DNA of 64,000 nucleotides from Ridgeia piscesae. Its lineage: Eukaryota; Annelida; Polychaeta; Sabellida; Siboglinidae. This document shows positions 36,367-47,858 of this stretch, piece after piece; position 1 is the stretch's first letter; each line of letters begins with the position of its first letter. The stretch is taken from assembly GCA_025642075.2 (NCBI GenBank), contig JAODUO010000876.1, forward strand, positions 62,501 to 126,500, given 5' to 3'. The position numbers were made by a program, and so were the translations under genes. Under the pieces are notes generated by a model, which was not told the origin of the DNA, made no database searches, and was given only the letters and a program-made list of their open reading frames with translations.

Positions 36367-37783
36367 GTAGATGGACAGAGGGTGCATAGGGCTGATGACT
36401 CGCCTTCTCTGAGTAGATGGACAGAGGGTGCATAGGGCTGATGACTCACCTTCTCTGAGTAGATGGACAGAGGGTGCATGGGGCTGATGACTCACCTTCT
36501 CTGAGTAGATGGACAGAGGGTGCATGGGACTGATGACTCACCTTCTCTGAGTAGATGGACAGAGGGTGCAAGGGACTGATGACTCACCTTCTCTGAGTAG
36601 ATGGACAGAGGGTGCATAGGGCTGATGACTCACCTTCTCTGAGTAGATGGACAGAGGGTGCATGGGGCTGATGACTCACCTTCTCTGAGTAGATGGACAG
36701 AGGGTGCATGGGACTGATGACTCACCTTCTCTGAGTAGATGGACAGAGGGTGCATAGGGCTGATGACTCACCTTCTCTGAGTAGATGGACAGAGGGTGCA
36801 TAGGGCTGATGACTCACCTTCTCTGAGTAGATGGACAGAGGGTGCATGGGGCTGATGACTCACCTTCTCTGAGTAGATGGACAGAGGGTGCATAGGGCTG
36901 ATGACTCACCTTCTCTGAGTAGATGGACAGAGGGTGCATGGGACTGATGACTCACCTTCTCTGAGTAGATGGACAGAGGGTGCAAGGGACTGATGACTCA
37001 CCTTCTCTGAGTAGATGGAGAGAGGGTGCATGGGGTTGATGACTCACCTTCTCTGAGTAGATGGACAGAGGGTGCATGGGGCTGATGACTCACCTTCTCT
37101 GAGTAGATGGACAGAGGGTGCATAGGACTGATGACTCACCTTCTCTGAGTAGATGGACAGAGGGTGCATAGGGCTGATGACTCACCTTCTCTGAGTAGAT
37201 GGACAGAGGGTGCATGGGGCTGATGACTCACCTTCTCTGAGTAGATGGACAGAGGGTGCATGGGACTGATGACTCACCTTCTCTGAGTAGATGGACAGAG
37301 GGTGCATGGGACTGATGACTCACCTTCTCTGAGTAGATGGACAGAGGGTGCATGGGGCTGATGACTCACCTTCTCTGAGTAGATGGACAGAGGGTGCATG
37401 GGGCTGATGACTCACCTTCTCTGAGTAGATGGACAGAGGGTGCATGGGGTTGATGACTCACCTTCTCTGAGTAGATGGACAGAGGGTGCATGGGGCTGAT
37501 GACTCACCTTCTCTGAGTAGATGGACAGAGGGTGCATGGGGCTGATGACTCACCTTCTCTGAGTAGATGGACAGAGGGTGCATGGGGCTGATGACTCACC
37601 TTCTCTGAGTAGATGGACAGAGGGTGCATGGGGCTGATGACTCACCTTCTCTGAGTAGATGGACAGAGGGTGCAAGGGACTGATGACTCACCTTCTCTGA
37701 GTAGATGGACAGAGGGTGCATGGGGCTGATGACTCACCTTCTCTGAGTAGATGGACAGAGGGTGCATGGGGCTGATGACTCAC
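36367..37783. repeat. 46-bp minisatellite derived from an exon-intron junction (30 extra copies)
   Basis: On the minus strand each unit is GTGAGTCATCAGCCCCATGC plus ACCCTCTGTCCATCTACTCAGAGAAG (split for length). It is the 5' splice site and start of the intron fused to a copy of the last 36 nt of exon c3. Donor-equivalent positions run from 37784 back to 36404, exactly 30 x 46 bp with no indels. All 29 intervening units keep GT; the most distal has GC (AAG|GCGAGT). Divergence among copies is a few substitutions per unit, suggesting recent expansion or homogenisation. Confidence 0.98.
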
Positions 37784-37960
37784 CTTCTCTGAGTAGATGG
37801 ACAGAGGGTGCATGGGGTTGATGACCAGTAGACTGGGCCCGGCGTAGGTGTGGATGAGGTTGCTGCCGTAGCGCTGTCTCAGTGTGTGGAGAACACTCGA
37901 CTCGTTCAAGTACCTCAATGTGGCCAGGTCCTCCACTCGGTCGTACTTCGGCGGATTTGC
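37784..37960 (-). CDS. MYO18A: MYO18A exon c3: motor, start of the P-loop subdomain
   Basis: 59 codons, phase 0/0. It contains [16 protein letters not shown] and [10 protein letters not shown], then [14 protein letters not shown], the conserved early motor strand/helix block, ending IYSEK. Both splice sites are duplicated. The acceptor (GTTTTAG|G) lies inside the 8-bp target duplication of a hAT-like element. The donor (AAG|GTGAGT) is the first of 31 copies in a 46-bp tandem array. Only the nearest donor keeps the frame without a stop. Confidence 0.95.
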
Positions 37961-37967
37961 CTAAAAC

Positions 37968-38262
37968 CACAGCTTCATCTCGAGTTCTGTCCACCCATTT
38001 TTGGGGGGAGGGGTAAAATCTGTTTGGGACAGGTAGGAATTTCACCAAAATTTGAGGAGCAGAAAAGGTCTTCAGAAATCACATACCCCGGTATGTTGTC
38101 GATTACATTTTGTCAACGTATGTCAAATGTGTTTGATGCTTATTTCAGGACATAATACACATTTTGACCAGCTTGTATGTACGTCAGTTAACACGCATGT
38201 GTCACCACAAAATATCTGGTCTGGGATATCTCATATAATCTGTTATCCTGCATAATGACCTG
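37968..38262 (+). mobile_element. hAT-like MITE, copy D, inserted at the c3 acceptor
   Basis: 295 bp. Left end CACAGCTTCATC, then TGTCCACCC; right end CCTGCATAATGACCTG. Internally shares GGAGCA-AAAAGGTCTTC, ATTTCAGG-CAT and CAGTTAACA with copies A and B. The flanking 8-mers CCTAAAAC (37960-37967) and CCTGAAAC (38263-38270) differ by one base and include the exon's AG acceptor on the minus strand. Confidence 0.8.
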
Positions 38263-38613
38263 CCTGAAACTAACCTCCATCTTGTCAAATATAATAAAAA
38301 TATTTAATCTGTTAAGCACTAGATTCAGTTGCTTATGGAACTTTATAATACAAAACGTATCACAATCATTGAACTAAAATACTAGTAGAAAGTAATTAAA
38401 ATAAAAAATATTCTGCAATATCATAGTTACAAAACCATTAATAAATTTATTAAAAAGTAAATTTTACTTGGCTTATCGTAGAAAGATGATAACTTAAAAT
38501 TAAAATAAATGCAGTACCGCAAAACATGACTAATATTACAGATATTATCTACTTTTTAACCTTTCATCTACAAAGGCTTTTGTTGTGGAACGAACAACTG
38601 ACAAATTACAAAC

Positions 38614-38802
38614 CTTTTCTATGTCCTCTTCGTCCACCTCCAGTACTTCGCCACTATGCTCAACCTTCACCTTCACCTTGCCCTCTGTGACCTCGGGAGC
38701 ATCCAGTAACTGGGCTGCTGCAAAGCCAGCCTTGTGGACGAGCCACACCCTCTGGGACGCGAGCCATTCCTTCTCCGCTACGAGCTGGTCCTCTGACTTC
38801 GC
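38614..38802 (-). CDS. MYO18A: MYO18A exon c2: motor N-terminal subdomain
   Basis: 63 codons, phase 0 at both ends; acceptor TGTAG at 38803, donor AAAAG|GTTTGT. It begins AKSEDQLVAEKEWLA and contains VWLVHKAGF, the myosin-18 counterpart of the SH3-like N-terminal subdomain, then acidic EVDEEDIEK. It aligns with the vertebrate segment between PDZ and motor without gaps that would suggest a missing exon, so c1 to c2 is direct. Confidence 0.93.
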
Positions 38803-39007
38803 CTACAGCACACAATGGGGTAATGTTTTTAATAATGGGCAGTGCATAATCCACATATACAGGGCTAACATTTTACTTGCATATAGTAAATAGTAAGTGA
38901 TCAATTTTTTTATATAATGTGACTAAAGTGTTGTACACCAACCAACTTTTCAACGTCAAAATCCGGGAGAACTGCCAAAAAATGGACACCTTCCAACTCT
39001 AGATTTC

Positions 39008-39165
39008 TTGAGCCTCACCAAAAACCACCAACTGTATCCCCCTTTGAAGCTCAACAAAACCACCAATGGTATCCCCCTTTGAGACTGCCCAAAAACCCTC
39101 CAACTGCATGATCTGCATTTTCCCAAGGCTAGCCGAAAACCTCCAACTGCAGCCCCTTTGAGACA
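39008..39165. repeat. Degenerate tandem repeat, about 40 bp x4
   Basis: Unit resembles CACCAAAAACCACCAACTG plus TATCCCCCTTTGAG; four diverged copies upstream of c2. Confidence 0.75.
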
Positions 39166-40149
39166 CAGAGATCAGACAAAAGATCATATTTAGTTTAACT
39201 CCAAGCCACATTTATTAATAAAAAAGGTAATTGCAAATTAATCAATGTTTTGTTACTCTTTGTACTGATAGTATCTTAATTAACTGATTCATGTTAATTG
39301 TCCAATACATAGACAGACGCACACAAAGAAGCAGCTGTACGAACACAAAGGTGAACCCAGCCCCGCTTGCAGTCACCAGCGAGTCAACAGTATAATTATA
39401 GAGAACATTTGCATAAACCCATAAAGGCAGATGGTCCATGCTGTTGTTTTTTCATCCAGTCAGTGGAGTTCTCTTTGACTGTTAACTCACCACATCTGCC
39501 ATTAAAAAGGTCCTTCATTACACATTCATCTGCGACACTTTCAAACGCTTCTTTCTAATCAGCAGGTGTTTCACACAAAAAATGCACTTGATTAACGGGA
39601 GTATTTGGAAGACATACTTAAAACTGCACCATAAAAGGATTGAAACTAAGGTCAAGTTAACATTTGCTGTTTTCCATTAGCTGACATTACATTTTATGAA
39701 ATGTAAATCACGTTTTCTGCAATAATCTGACCGTTTAATAATTTATGGACAAATTAAATTGGTTTGCTTTATAATGATGCCCCAAAACTATTTTTTATCA
39801 AAATGTGACATAACCATTTTTAGCCAATGGGTGCCATCTTCCATATTAGCTGCTGAACAGAGTGACATCATGCTCTACATGGTTATGCTACATTTTGATT
39901 AAAAAAGTCATTTATAAAATAATTAAACTTTGAGGATAGAATGTAAGGGTTTTTCTTAAAACGATGTAAATGGATAGTGCGTTTTGTCTTGTTTTGTCTT
40001 TCCATGAACAGATCAATCTATCAAAAATCTGATTTATCAAAAAGAGCATGGGGAGTAGAAGCAGGCGATGGGGAGGAAGACCAAGGCTGAGATGGAATAA
40101 CACAACATAAGGCCTGGGGAGGACGGCCGGGAACAGCTATGAATGGGTA

Positions 40150-40335
40150 GTCATTGTGGACTAGAGGGAGAGGATGGGAGGGAGGGTTGGAGAGGAGGAT
40201 GACAGAGGGAGGGATGAACGGAAGGAGGGAGGGAGGTGGAGAGAGGGAGGTGGAGACAGAGAGAAGGAGCAAGAGATAGAGAGGGGAGGGAGGTGGAGGA
40301 GGGAGGGCGGGAGGGAGGGAGGGGACAGAGAGAGA
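40150..40335. repeat. GGGA-rich purine tract
   Basis: Irregular GGGAGG/GAGA-rich sequence; low complexity. Confidence 0.85.
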
Positions 40336-41063
40336 TAGGCAGAACTGATAAGTAGAAGAAGCTCCTGAGTGACTTGGACTGTACTCGCAAGGATAAGACA
40401 AACCACACATACTGTCTTGATGTATTCCAAGGCATTACAAGAGTTCACAAAGTTAGTACATGGTTGAAAAACAAAGTAAATAAAAATGTCAGTTGGTACA
40501 AATCAAATATAGCGATTTACCATGTTTAATTCAACGTGGTTGTGTGCCAGTTAAACCTGTTTTGTAAAATGCACTGGCAATACATGCCAACATCCTACCC
40601 TATCAGCAAGCAACCTGTCACCTGTCCTACATGTTCCTCTTTGCATGGCATGTATGCTTAACCTAGAAATATATTGACACTGAGATATCAAGCTGCTATA
40701 GGTCTTACCTGGCCTACATCTTATACATAAACAATGCTATCCCCACATACGATTGAGTTCTACGCTGTACAACAAAAACTGCTGTGGTATGCTTTAAAAT
40801 TAAACCTCAATATGAGTGAAGAGGTCGCATATTTCACAATCAAGTCTTTCTATTTGTGAAATTTTTACTGAGATCAGCTGTTTTCCAACTGACATAGTCA
40901 TTTGAGTAAGATTGTTGATCAGTCAAAAAAGGTATATACTGTGAAACTGTGAAATAAATAAACACTAATAATTATTATAAATCCAACATGACAAAATACA
41001 CATGGCAGCAATTCAAGGATAGACAACCAAAGAACAAAGTATTGCTAAAAAGTTAATTCTTAC

Positions 41064-41102
41064 CCGCAACAGGCCAAAGACGGCATACAGACGTGACGCC
41101 AT
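41064..41102 (-). CDS. MYO18A: Candidate alternative first exon, PDZ-less (beta-type) MYO18A isoform
   Basis: The minus strand reads GGA ATG, then 13 codons MASRLYAVFGLLR, ending exactly at CGG|GTAAGAAT. The end phase is 0, matching the phase-0 acceptor of c2, so the transcript would run straight from this peptide into the motor and skip KE and PDZ. Mammalian MYO18A is known to make a beta isoform lacking the KE/PDZ region. A three-codon upstream ORF (ATG GCG AGA TAA) lies shortly before. No transcript evidence; inferred from position, phase and splice site. Confidence 0.5.
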
Positions 41103-42218
41103 TCCTATAACTCTGTATTCTTTATCTCGCCATCACTTTTACTGAATCCAACTCTCTTTGGTCTGACAAAATGAAACACTTTCAGCAGGTCTTGGAGAGG
41201 ACCATTTTCACCTGGTTTAGTAAGGATCACATGGATGGTCTTAGTGAGATGAACCTCCAAATTTGCGTATCGGTCATTAGCCCTGTTGCCTCATTTCTTC
41301 CAGGATGAAAATGGACTTTGACTAGACCATCCACAGTAGACTTGTCCAGACTTGTAGCAATCGCTTGCGCAAAAACTGTTTATTTTACACTCACAATATC
41401 CATCAATGTCGTATCCAGCTTGCGTCACATCAGCCTACTACTGAGACACAACTAAAACCAGACTCCGGCTCCATTTCTGTTGTAAACACCACTGTGTGTT
41501 TAAATAAAAACACCAGTAATCTTGGCCGAAGACATCGCAAACAGTGGATGATGCCACAAGCTTGTTTCCCTTCCACTGTCTTGTGTTTTGATTCAGTAAA
41601 TGCGTTGAGCAATAACAGGCAGGTATTCGGCAAACCAGCTACATCAGGTCGTCAATAACCATAGTTCTAAGACCCAAAAATCCGATAACACACAGAAGAT
41701 GGAGATGGTAACTCAATAATGCCACGTTTCCAATAATCACATTTCTAAGACCCATCCCAAGTTATATGAAGCCTTAACTGCACATTGTGGACTTGTACAT
41801 ACACACATATAGGGCCAGCAACTCACAGAGGATCCAAACGACCTCTACTCACTAATAAAATTCATACCCAGCAGACGCTCCCCTCCCACAGCACCTAGCC
41901 GTGGACCCAGAAATCAATGAACTCGGGCCATTGTTTCCTGTTTCAGCGCCAAATTCCAGCCTTGCATTGGAACGTTGCATACAGATGTCCCAATAGATGC
42001 AGTTTAAAAAATTGCCCCAGTCAGACAGCATTTCTATGTAACTTGTGAACAACATTATTTTGTCATGTAACTTGTAAGCAACATTGTTGATAAGGTATTC
42101 AAACTAGATTTGCTTAGGTGTGTCTGCGTGTATCGACGTGCATGTGTACGTGCACACATGCAAAGTGCATGCGTACGTGCACACACTTGCATGTGTGCAT
42201 TGTTTGTCTTCCATGATC

Positions 42219-42380
42219 TCTGGGGAGGGGAGGGGAGGGGAGGAGGGGAGGGGAGGGGAGGGAGGGGAGGGAGGGGAGGGGAGGGGAGGGGATGGGATGG
42301 GAGGGGAGGGGATGGGATGGGATGGGATGGGATGGGATGGGATGGGATGGGATGGGATGGGATGGGATTGGATGGGATGG
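42219..42380. repeat. (GGGGA)n/(GGGAT)n tract
   Basis: About 80 bp of GGGGA/GGAGG followed by about 80 bp of GGGAT pentamers; a nearby (CCCCTT)n tract lies at 42516-42578. Confidence 0.95.
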
Positions 42381-42515
42381 GATCTGTCCAAGTACAGTTG
42401 GATCACTCTGTCTGTTCATTCTTTCTCCACTACCCTGTCCATAGCTGTCTCTCCATCTCACATCTTCCCGTGATTTTGTTGTCCTTGCGCAATCCTCCCA
42501 CTTCACCTGTGACCT

Positions 42516-42578
42516 TCCCCTTCCCCTTCCCCTTCCCCTTCCCCTTCCCCTTCCCCTTCCCCTTCCCCTTCCCCTTCC
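42516..42578. repeat. (CCCCTT)n tract
   Basis: About ten CCCCTT hexamers. Confidence 0.95.
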
Positions 42579-44510
42579 CCTCTTCTGTGTCACTGTTGTG
42601 TTGGTGTATCTGACTACATTGCCAAGTTTCACGCTGGCATCCTTACCCTATAACCTACCCATCACATTCAATGATCTCGACATTGTTTATTTTATATTTT
42701 AACTGTAACTTCAGGTGAACATCGGTGATGAGTAAAAACCTTGAAATAATTTCTGAGAAAGAAATTATGCTAGTTAAATTAATATTGCAATGCATTAATT
42801 AGATTTGAAAGACATATTTACCTCACATTGAGTAACAGGTCTTTTGTTATGTCAACAATAGCAATGTTTTCACCTAGATCTAGTGGCAATAGAGGCAGGG
42901 ATTGGCGGTGTTCGATCAATACTGGTGGGCATATATTCTGAGCAGAAGCCAGCCGTTTCAAATGAATTATATTTTTACGTATTTCACAGTAAATTTTCCC
43001 CCCCGTGCTATTTCAGCTGCTTTCAGTAGTCTTACTCAGATGGCCTCAAGATACTGTCATAGACGTGTGACAGTTTGTACTGGTCTTCACCCAAAGACAA
43101 CCATGTTCTTGTTATCCTATTCTTTTCCACATGGCATCTTTTATTGCCCCTGTCCTCCAACCTCTCACCACCTACAAATGTGCCCCCCCCCCTACTCTGT
43201 CACTTTGCTTTGTCATGTTGGCTGATTTGGTATTTCTTTTTCCAACTATCCCCTGAAGGGCCACCCAGGGGACACACTATGTTTATGTGGAATGACCACC
43301 ATGTCGCCATCTAGTGGTAGCCGTCAGCGGAAGACTGCTTAAAGCAGCCGAAAAGTCATGACGAAAAACGTAAATGTATTGTAAATTAAGTAAACATTGA
43401 ACTAATTTCAAATTAAATTAGGGTATTGCAAACTACATGTATATTATTTTTAATTCAAACTACTATTCTCGTGCTTGACAGCCGGTCTGAAAGCCAGCCA
43501 GCCAGCCAGACAGACACACAAATAGCCGGATGTCCAGCACTAACCACAAGACCAATACTAGCCCTAACCACGTGAAAACATGCATTCCCAGTCTCTGAGT
43601 ACATCATGATCACTACTAGTACAGAATTCATGTGCCGTGTAGCAGAAATTAATCAACCTAGTTTGCTGTGCCAAAACTGAAAACCATTCCCGCATTAAGC
43701 CCAAAACCCAAACACGGCCGGCGGGCCACTGCCAGGTAAACTCGTACAAAAACAACCAGGTAAGTGGGCCACATTACACCAGATGGACATTCCTGGAAGG
43801 ACACAACCAGGTAACGTCTGTGAACGACATCAATAGGTTGCCAAATAGTTTACTTGGCGATAGCTGATTGACATCTCGTGCAGTGGTCAGCTGGGTGGTG
43901 GGAGATGCATTGTCCAGTGCATGTGTCGATGCGTTTCCAAGGGAGAGCATATACCCCCATGGGAGGGTAAATACCCCCAGACATGGTGAGATCATTTGGA
44001 AAGGATTTGGGGCAAACTGCCAGCCAACTCAACCACTTGAAACAGCAGATAGATAGGTTTGCAAAAATATGTACTCCAAGAAACTATACTATATTTCAAG
44101 CAGTTGATTCATGTTCTGAGACATGAGCAGTAGGACAACTAAAGAGGTCAGTTCATAAACTTAGACAAATCCTGCAATATATGTATGATATCTGAAGAAG
44201 AACTTAGTTCATTAAATCTGAGAAAACCCTGCAATGTATGTTTCATGAAGAAGTAAACATGTCAGCTAAGTTAGTTCAGTTCATAAACGTGGGAAAAACA
44301 GTAAATACAACACCTGAAAAGTTGGTTAAAGACTTCAGTAAAACCTAATCAATTCAGAGAAACCCAAGCAATAAAAAACATTCGAAAACAGCTCACATAT
44401 ACTCAGAGCAACCCAGCAATATTACACTTGGCTCACTCTTAGAGAAATCCCAGAAATAAACCGACAGATAACATAAAACAAAATTGTTTCTATTGCAGTT
44501 AACACCTCTT

Positions 44511-44655
44511 GGGGTGATACAGCTCAGCTGAGTATCAATCAAGTGTTGTGGGGTTCTAATCTCCTCTGTCTGGTGTTTACCCCAGCGGATGTAAAAGACC
44601 CCACACAGGGAAAGGTTAAAACCCTCCTGTAGACCTACAGAGCTAATGGTCCCAA
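44511..44655 (+). mobile_element. Possible tRNA-derived SINE fragment
   Basis: TACAGCTCAGCTGAGTA resembles a tRNA A-box and GGGGTTCTAATCTCC about 30 nt later a B-box; a body of unclear type follows. Lies about 100 bp before hAT-like copy A. Confidence 0.4.
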
Positions 44656-44752
44656 GTACTCGACCTACATAAAAAATAAATCAAGACGCTGGCATTGAAC
44701 CAGAAGAAAACTGCCAAGACACTGCTGTGACTCCTCTGAGTGTACCATGCAC

Positions 44753-45043
44753 CATAGCTTTATGTAGAGACCCGTCCACCCGTCAAACGAATATGGACGG
44801 GTAGAAATACAGTGTAGGGTGGATGGGTAAAAAAATGAAGGAGCAAAAAAAGGTCTTCCAAAAACGTAGATATTGTTAGTTATGTCCTTGAAAGTGAGTG
44901 AAAATGGTGTCACATGTGTATTTGTAGTCCATTTCAGGTCATCAGACACATTTAAAAGTTTGTAAACTGGCTTAACAGTTAACATCCATGTGTCCACCAA
45001 AACATGTGTGACTGGCAATAATTTTATCCTGCATAAAGCCCTG
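44753..45043 (+). mobile_element. hAT-like MITE, copy A
   Basis: 291 bp; left end CATAGCTTTATGTAGAGACC; right end, read inward, CAGGGCTTTATGCAGGATAA. It is bounded by perfect 8-bp direct repeats CCATGCAC at 44745-44752 and 45044-45051. Terminal CA(T/G)(A/G)G plus an 8-bp duplication fit the hAT superfamily. No coding capacity, so non-autonomous. Confidence 0.82.
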
Positions 45044-45523
45044 CCATGCACTACGAGTGTGGGGTCTTGTCTAGGCACGTACCAGTGCTTTAACCATGCA
45101 CTATTACTATTATCTTCGATTCACAATAATTATGGTAATAAGACTGACGATAATGGGTTAAAAACATGCCTAACTCACCATAGCGTGTGGTGTACGTTAC
45201 CACTGGCAGGGAACGAATCTATGTCCACCAGTTCTTGATCTCAGTGCCTAGTAATCACTACTGAATGGTGTTTGCAGACAGAGTAGGGACCATGGTGAAA
45301 TTAATAGGCAGCAAGACAAGGTGTAACTACAAACAACTATGTGAGCCCGCGGCAGGTTCAGTGTAGTACAGAGACAAAGGCCTGTTTGGAAACAACACCG
45401 CTAAACGGATTAAACCATCGCGGGTACACTGAGATATAGAGGAGTTATTAATAGAAATCTGCATGAATGGAAATGTTTGTACTAGCGACTACAATGCCCG
45501 GTGTACGTGTTTGTATTACGGCG

Positions 45524-45525
<2 letters not shown>

Positions 45526-45568
<43 letters not shown>

Positions 45569-45570
45569 TG

Positions 45571-45602
<32 letters not shown>

Positions 45603-45658
45603 GCTGTGTGTGTGTGTGTGTGCGTGTGTGCATGCGTGCGTGTGTGTGTGCGTGCGTG
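45526..45658. repeat. (GT)n compound microsatellite
   Basis: GT repeats with GC, GGTG and CTGT interruptions; false Cys-Val or His-Thr ORFs. Confidence 0.96.
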
Positions 45659-47551
45659 TCGTTTGTTTATGTGCATGCATGGCTGTGTGTAATACTATGT
45701 TAATAATATATAGTTATACCATCAGGATCCGTAAAAATAAAACAAATGTATTGAATTTATCATACAAATGCATGAGTTTCATAAATCTGTTACAGTCATT
45801 ACACACAACACGAGAGACAGCATACACAGAATTAGAACTCATTATAATAAAATATTACTGTAGCTTTTGAAATGTTAGCAACTTTGAAACATCCCAATCA
45901 AGAGGAAATAGAGTAAATTGCATAACAGAGTTTAATTGCTATGTTCACACCTCAGCAAATGACCCCATATCACGTAACTGGTGAACAACTGATCACAGCA
46001 CACAGCACACACTGGACGCCCTGTGTTCAATCTACACACAAGTTTTAATTCTCACTCTACACAACACCAGTGACTCTGGCAGAATCCGTCGGAAGCTATC
46101 AAGAACGCCCCACTTTTGAGGGTAAACCACACGTCTCACTTGGGTGCCCACACACACTTGGGGTGACCACCCCATCAACACGAGAACTTTTTTGGTTACG
46201 CCCTGTCAAGGGTAATAAACCACACGAGGAGATAATTTGAGACTTGGAGACTTGATTCAACAGGCGATTCCTGGTTAATGACCCAAAAAAGAGGTGTTTA
46301 ACCACCGATTACTGGGGCTAGAGTCTTGAAGACTGGCAGAGATATGTAATTACAACTAGTAAGATGGTGGCATTCATCAAGAGTCAGCCGCCTCCAGATT
46401 AAAAGCTGGGTCCCTAACAGACTGAGTAACAGTTCCAAGTTTTTGGACCCAATTAAAACTGGACAGATTCATCGCTAGTGTCATAAAACAACATGTAAAA
46501 AAAATTGCCAAATGCTACAAAAAACTAAGCTGGCCAATAATAATTTATAATAATGGCTGTGATTGTATGCTTATGGTGACATCTGTGTCTGTGACTAATT
46601 ATTCAAGACTGATATGGAATATATTGTTAATTTCTTACAAATATTCTTCAAGAGTTGCAACAATTATTTCTGTATTAGGGAATAGTTCTTATATAAAAAT
46701 GAACAATAAATGTGCATTTCAGCTGTGTAGTGCAAACACTCCATATTATACATTTTGAACATGTGTGTAAAATTACATATAATCATAGTTCAAGAAACGA
46801 CCATATAATGATATAAAATGAGGTAGTAACTGGATTTTAATATCCATTTTATCCACAAGAGGGCAGCAGGGTGCATTGTTTGACAGAGTTTGAGTTACAA
46901 ACTGCACTGGACCTGGTTAATGTGGAATAACATTAACTTGGAATAACATATGTTGCTAACTGAAGTGTACAAACAACTATGTAATTAAGGAATCTATACA
47001 CCTATAAACACCAGAACAGGAACTCTTGTATTGAAAGTAGCTGAAATCAGAAATGGTGAAACACTCACTAACTGGAATTGGTTAAATGTAAGGTTTTCAA
47101 TTAGATTGCCACTTATTTTTCAAATTATTTAGAACCATTATCTTTCATGTACACTTTTAAAAACAGTAAAGTAAATTCTTCCTTAAAAAATTTGAAGTTT
47201 GAAAGGAATAGTGATTGAAATTACATTTGTTAAATACATTTATTTTTATATGTTAGGTACATTTGCTTAGTTTGAAGTAGAAACAACATTGATAAATATA
47301 TTAATTTTGATGAATTGGGCACATGTGCATTGTTACTAGACATTATGTCTGTTGGCTATCAATAGTATTCCTACCGTTTACAGTGCAACAAGATATCTTT
47401 ATTGACAGTAACATACCATAGATGTGTGACATGATACCTTTGTAGTTGACAACATGACATCCATATTCAGCCATACAATACCTCTACGGGTAGTTGGTAA
47501 ACATTTCACTGTCATAACTTATCACCATTTCTCTTCCCAAATACCCCTGGA

Positions 47552-47858
47552 CATAGCTTTATGCAAGAGACCCGTCCACCCGTCATTTGGGCGGGTAAAA
47601 CCCATTGTGGATAGGCAGAAAATGGGTGGATGGGTAAAAAAACAAAGGAGCAAGAAAGGTCTTCCAAAACCATAGATACTGTCAGTTCTGCCTTAAAAGT
47701 TGAAAGTGAGTGTAAATGATGTCACAGCACCATCATGTGGGTTTGTAATTTTTTCAGGTCATCAAACACATTTTAAGTTTGTAAACTGGCTTAACAGTTA
47801 ACATCTGTTCACCAAAATATGTGTGACTGGCATAAATTTGATCCTGCATAAAGCCCTG
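47552..47858 (+). mobile_element. hAT-like MITE, copy B
   Basis: 307 bp; left end CATAGCTTTATGCAAGAGAC, right end TTGATCCTGCATAAAGCCCTG. Flanking 8-mers CCCCTGGA and CCCCGGTA match at 6 of 8 positions. Closely similar to copy A over its full length. Confidence 0.8.

Noticed and set aside
36367..37784. CRISPR-like direct repeat array
   Set aside because: Units are contiguous without unique spacers and derive from an exon-intron junction in a eukaryotic gene.
41365..41658. Plus-strand ORF of 97 codons
   Set aside because: Lies in the MYO18A intron on the opposite strand with no domain, no splice context and a composition like its surroundings.
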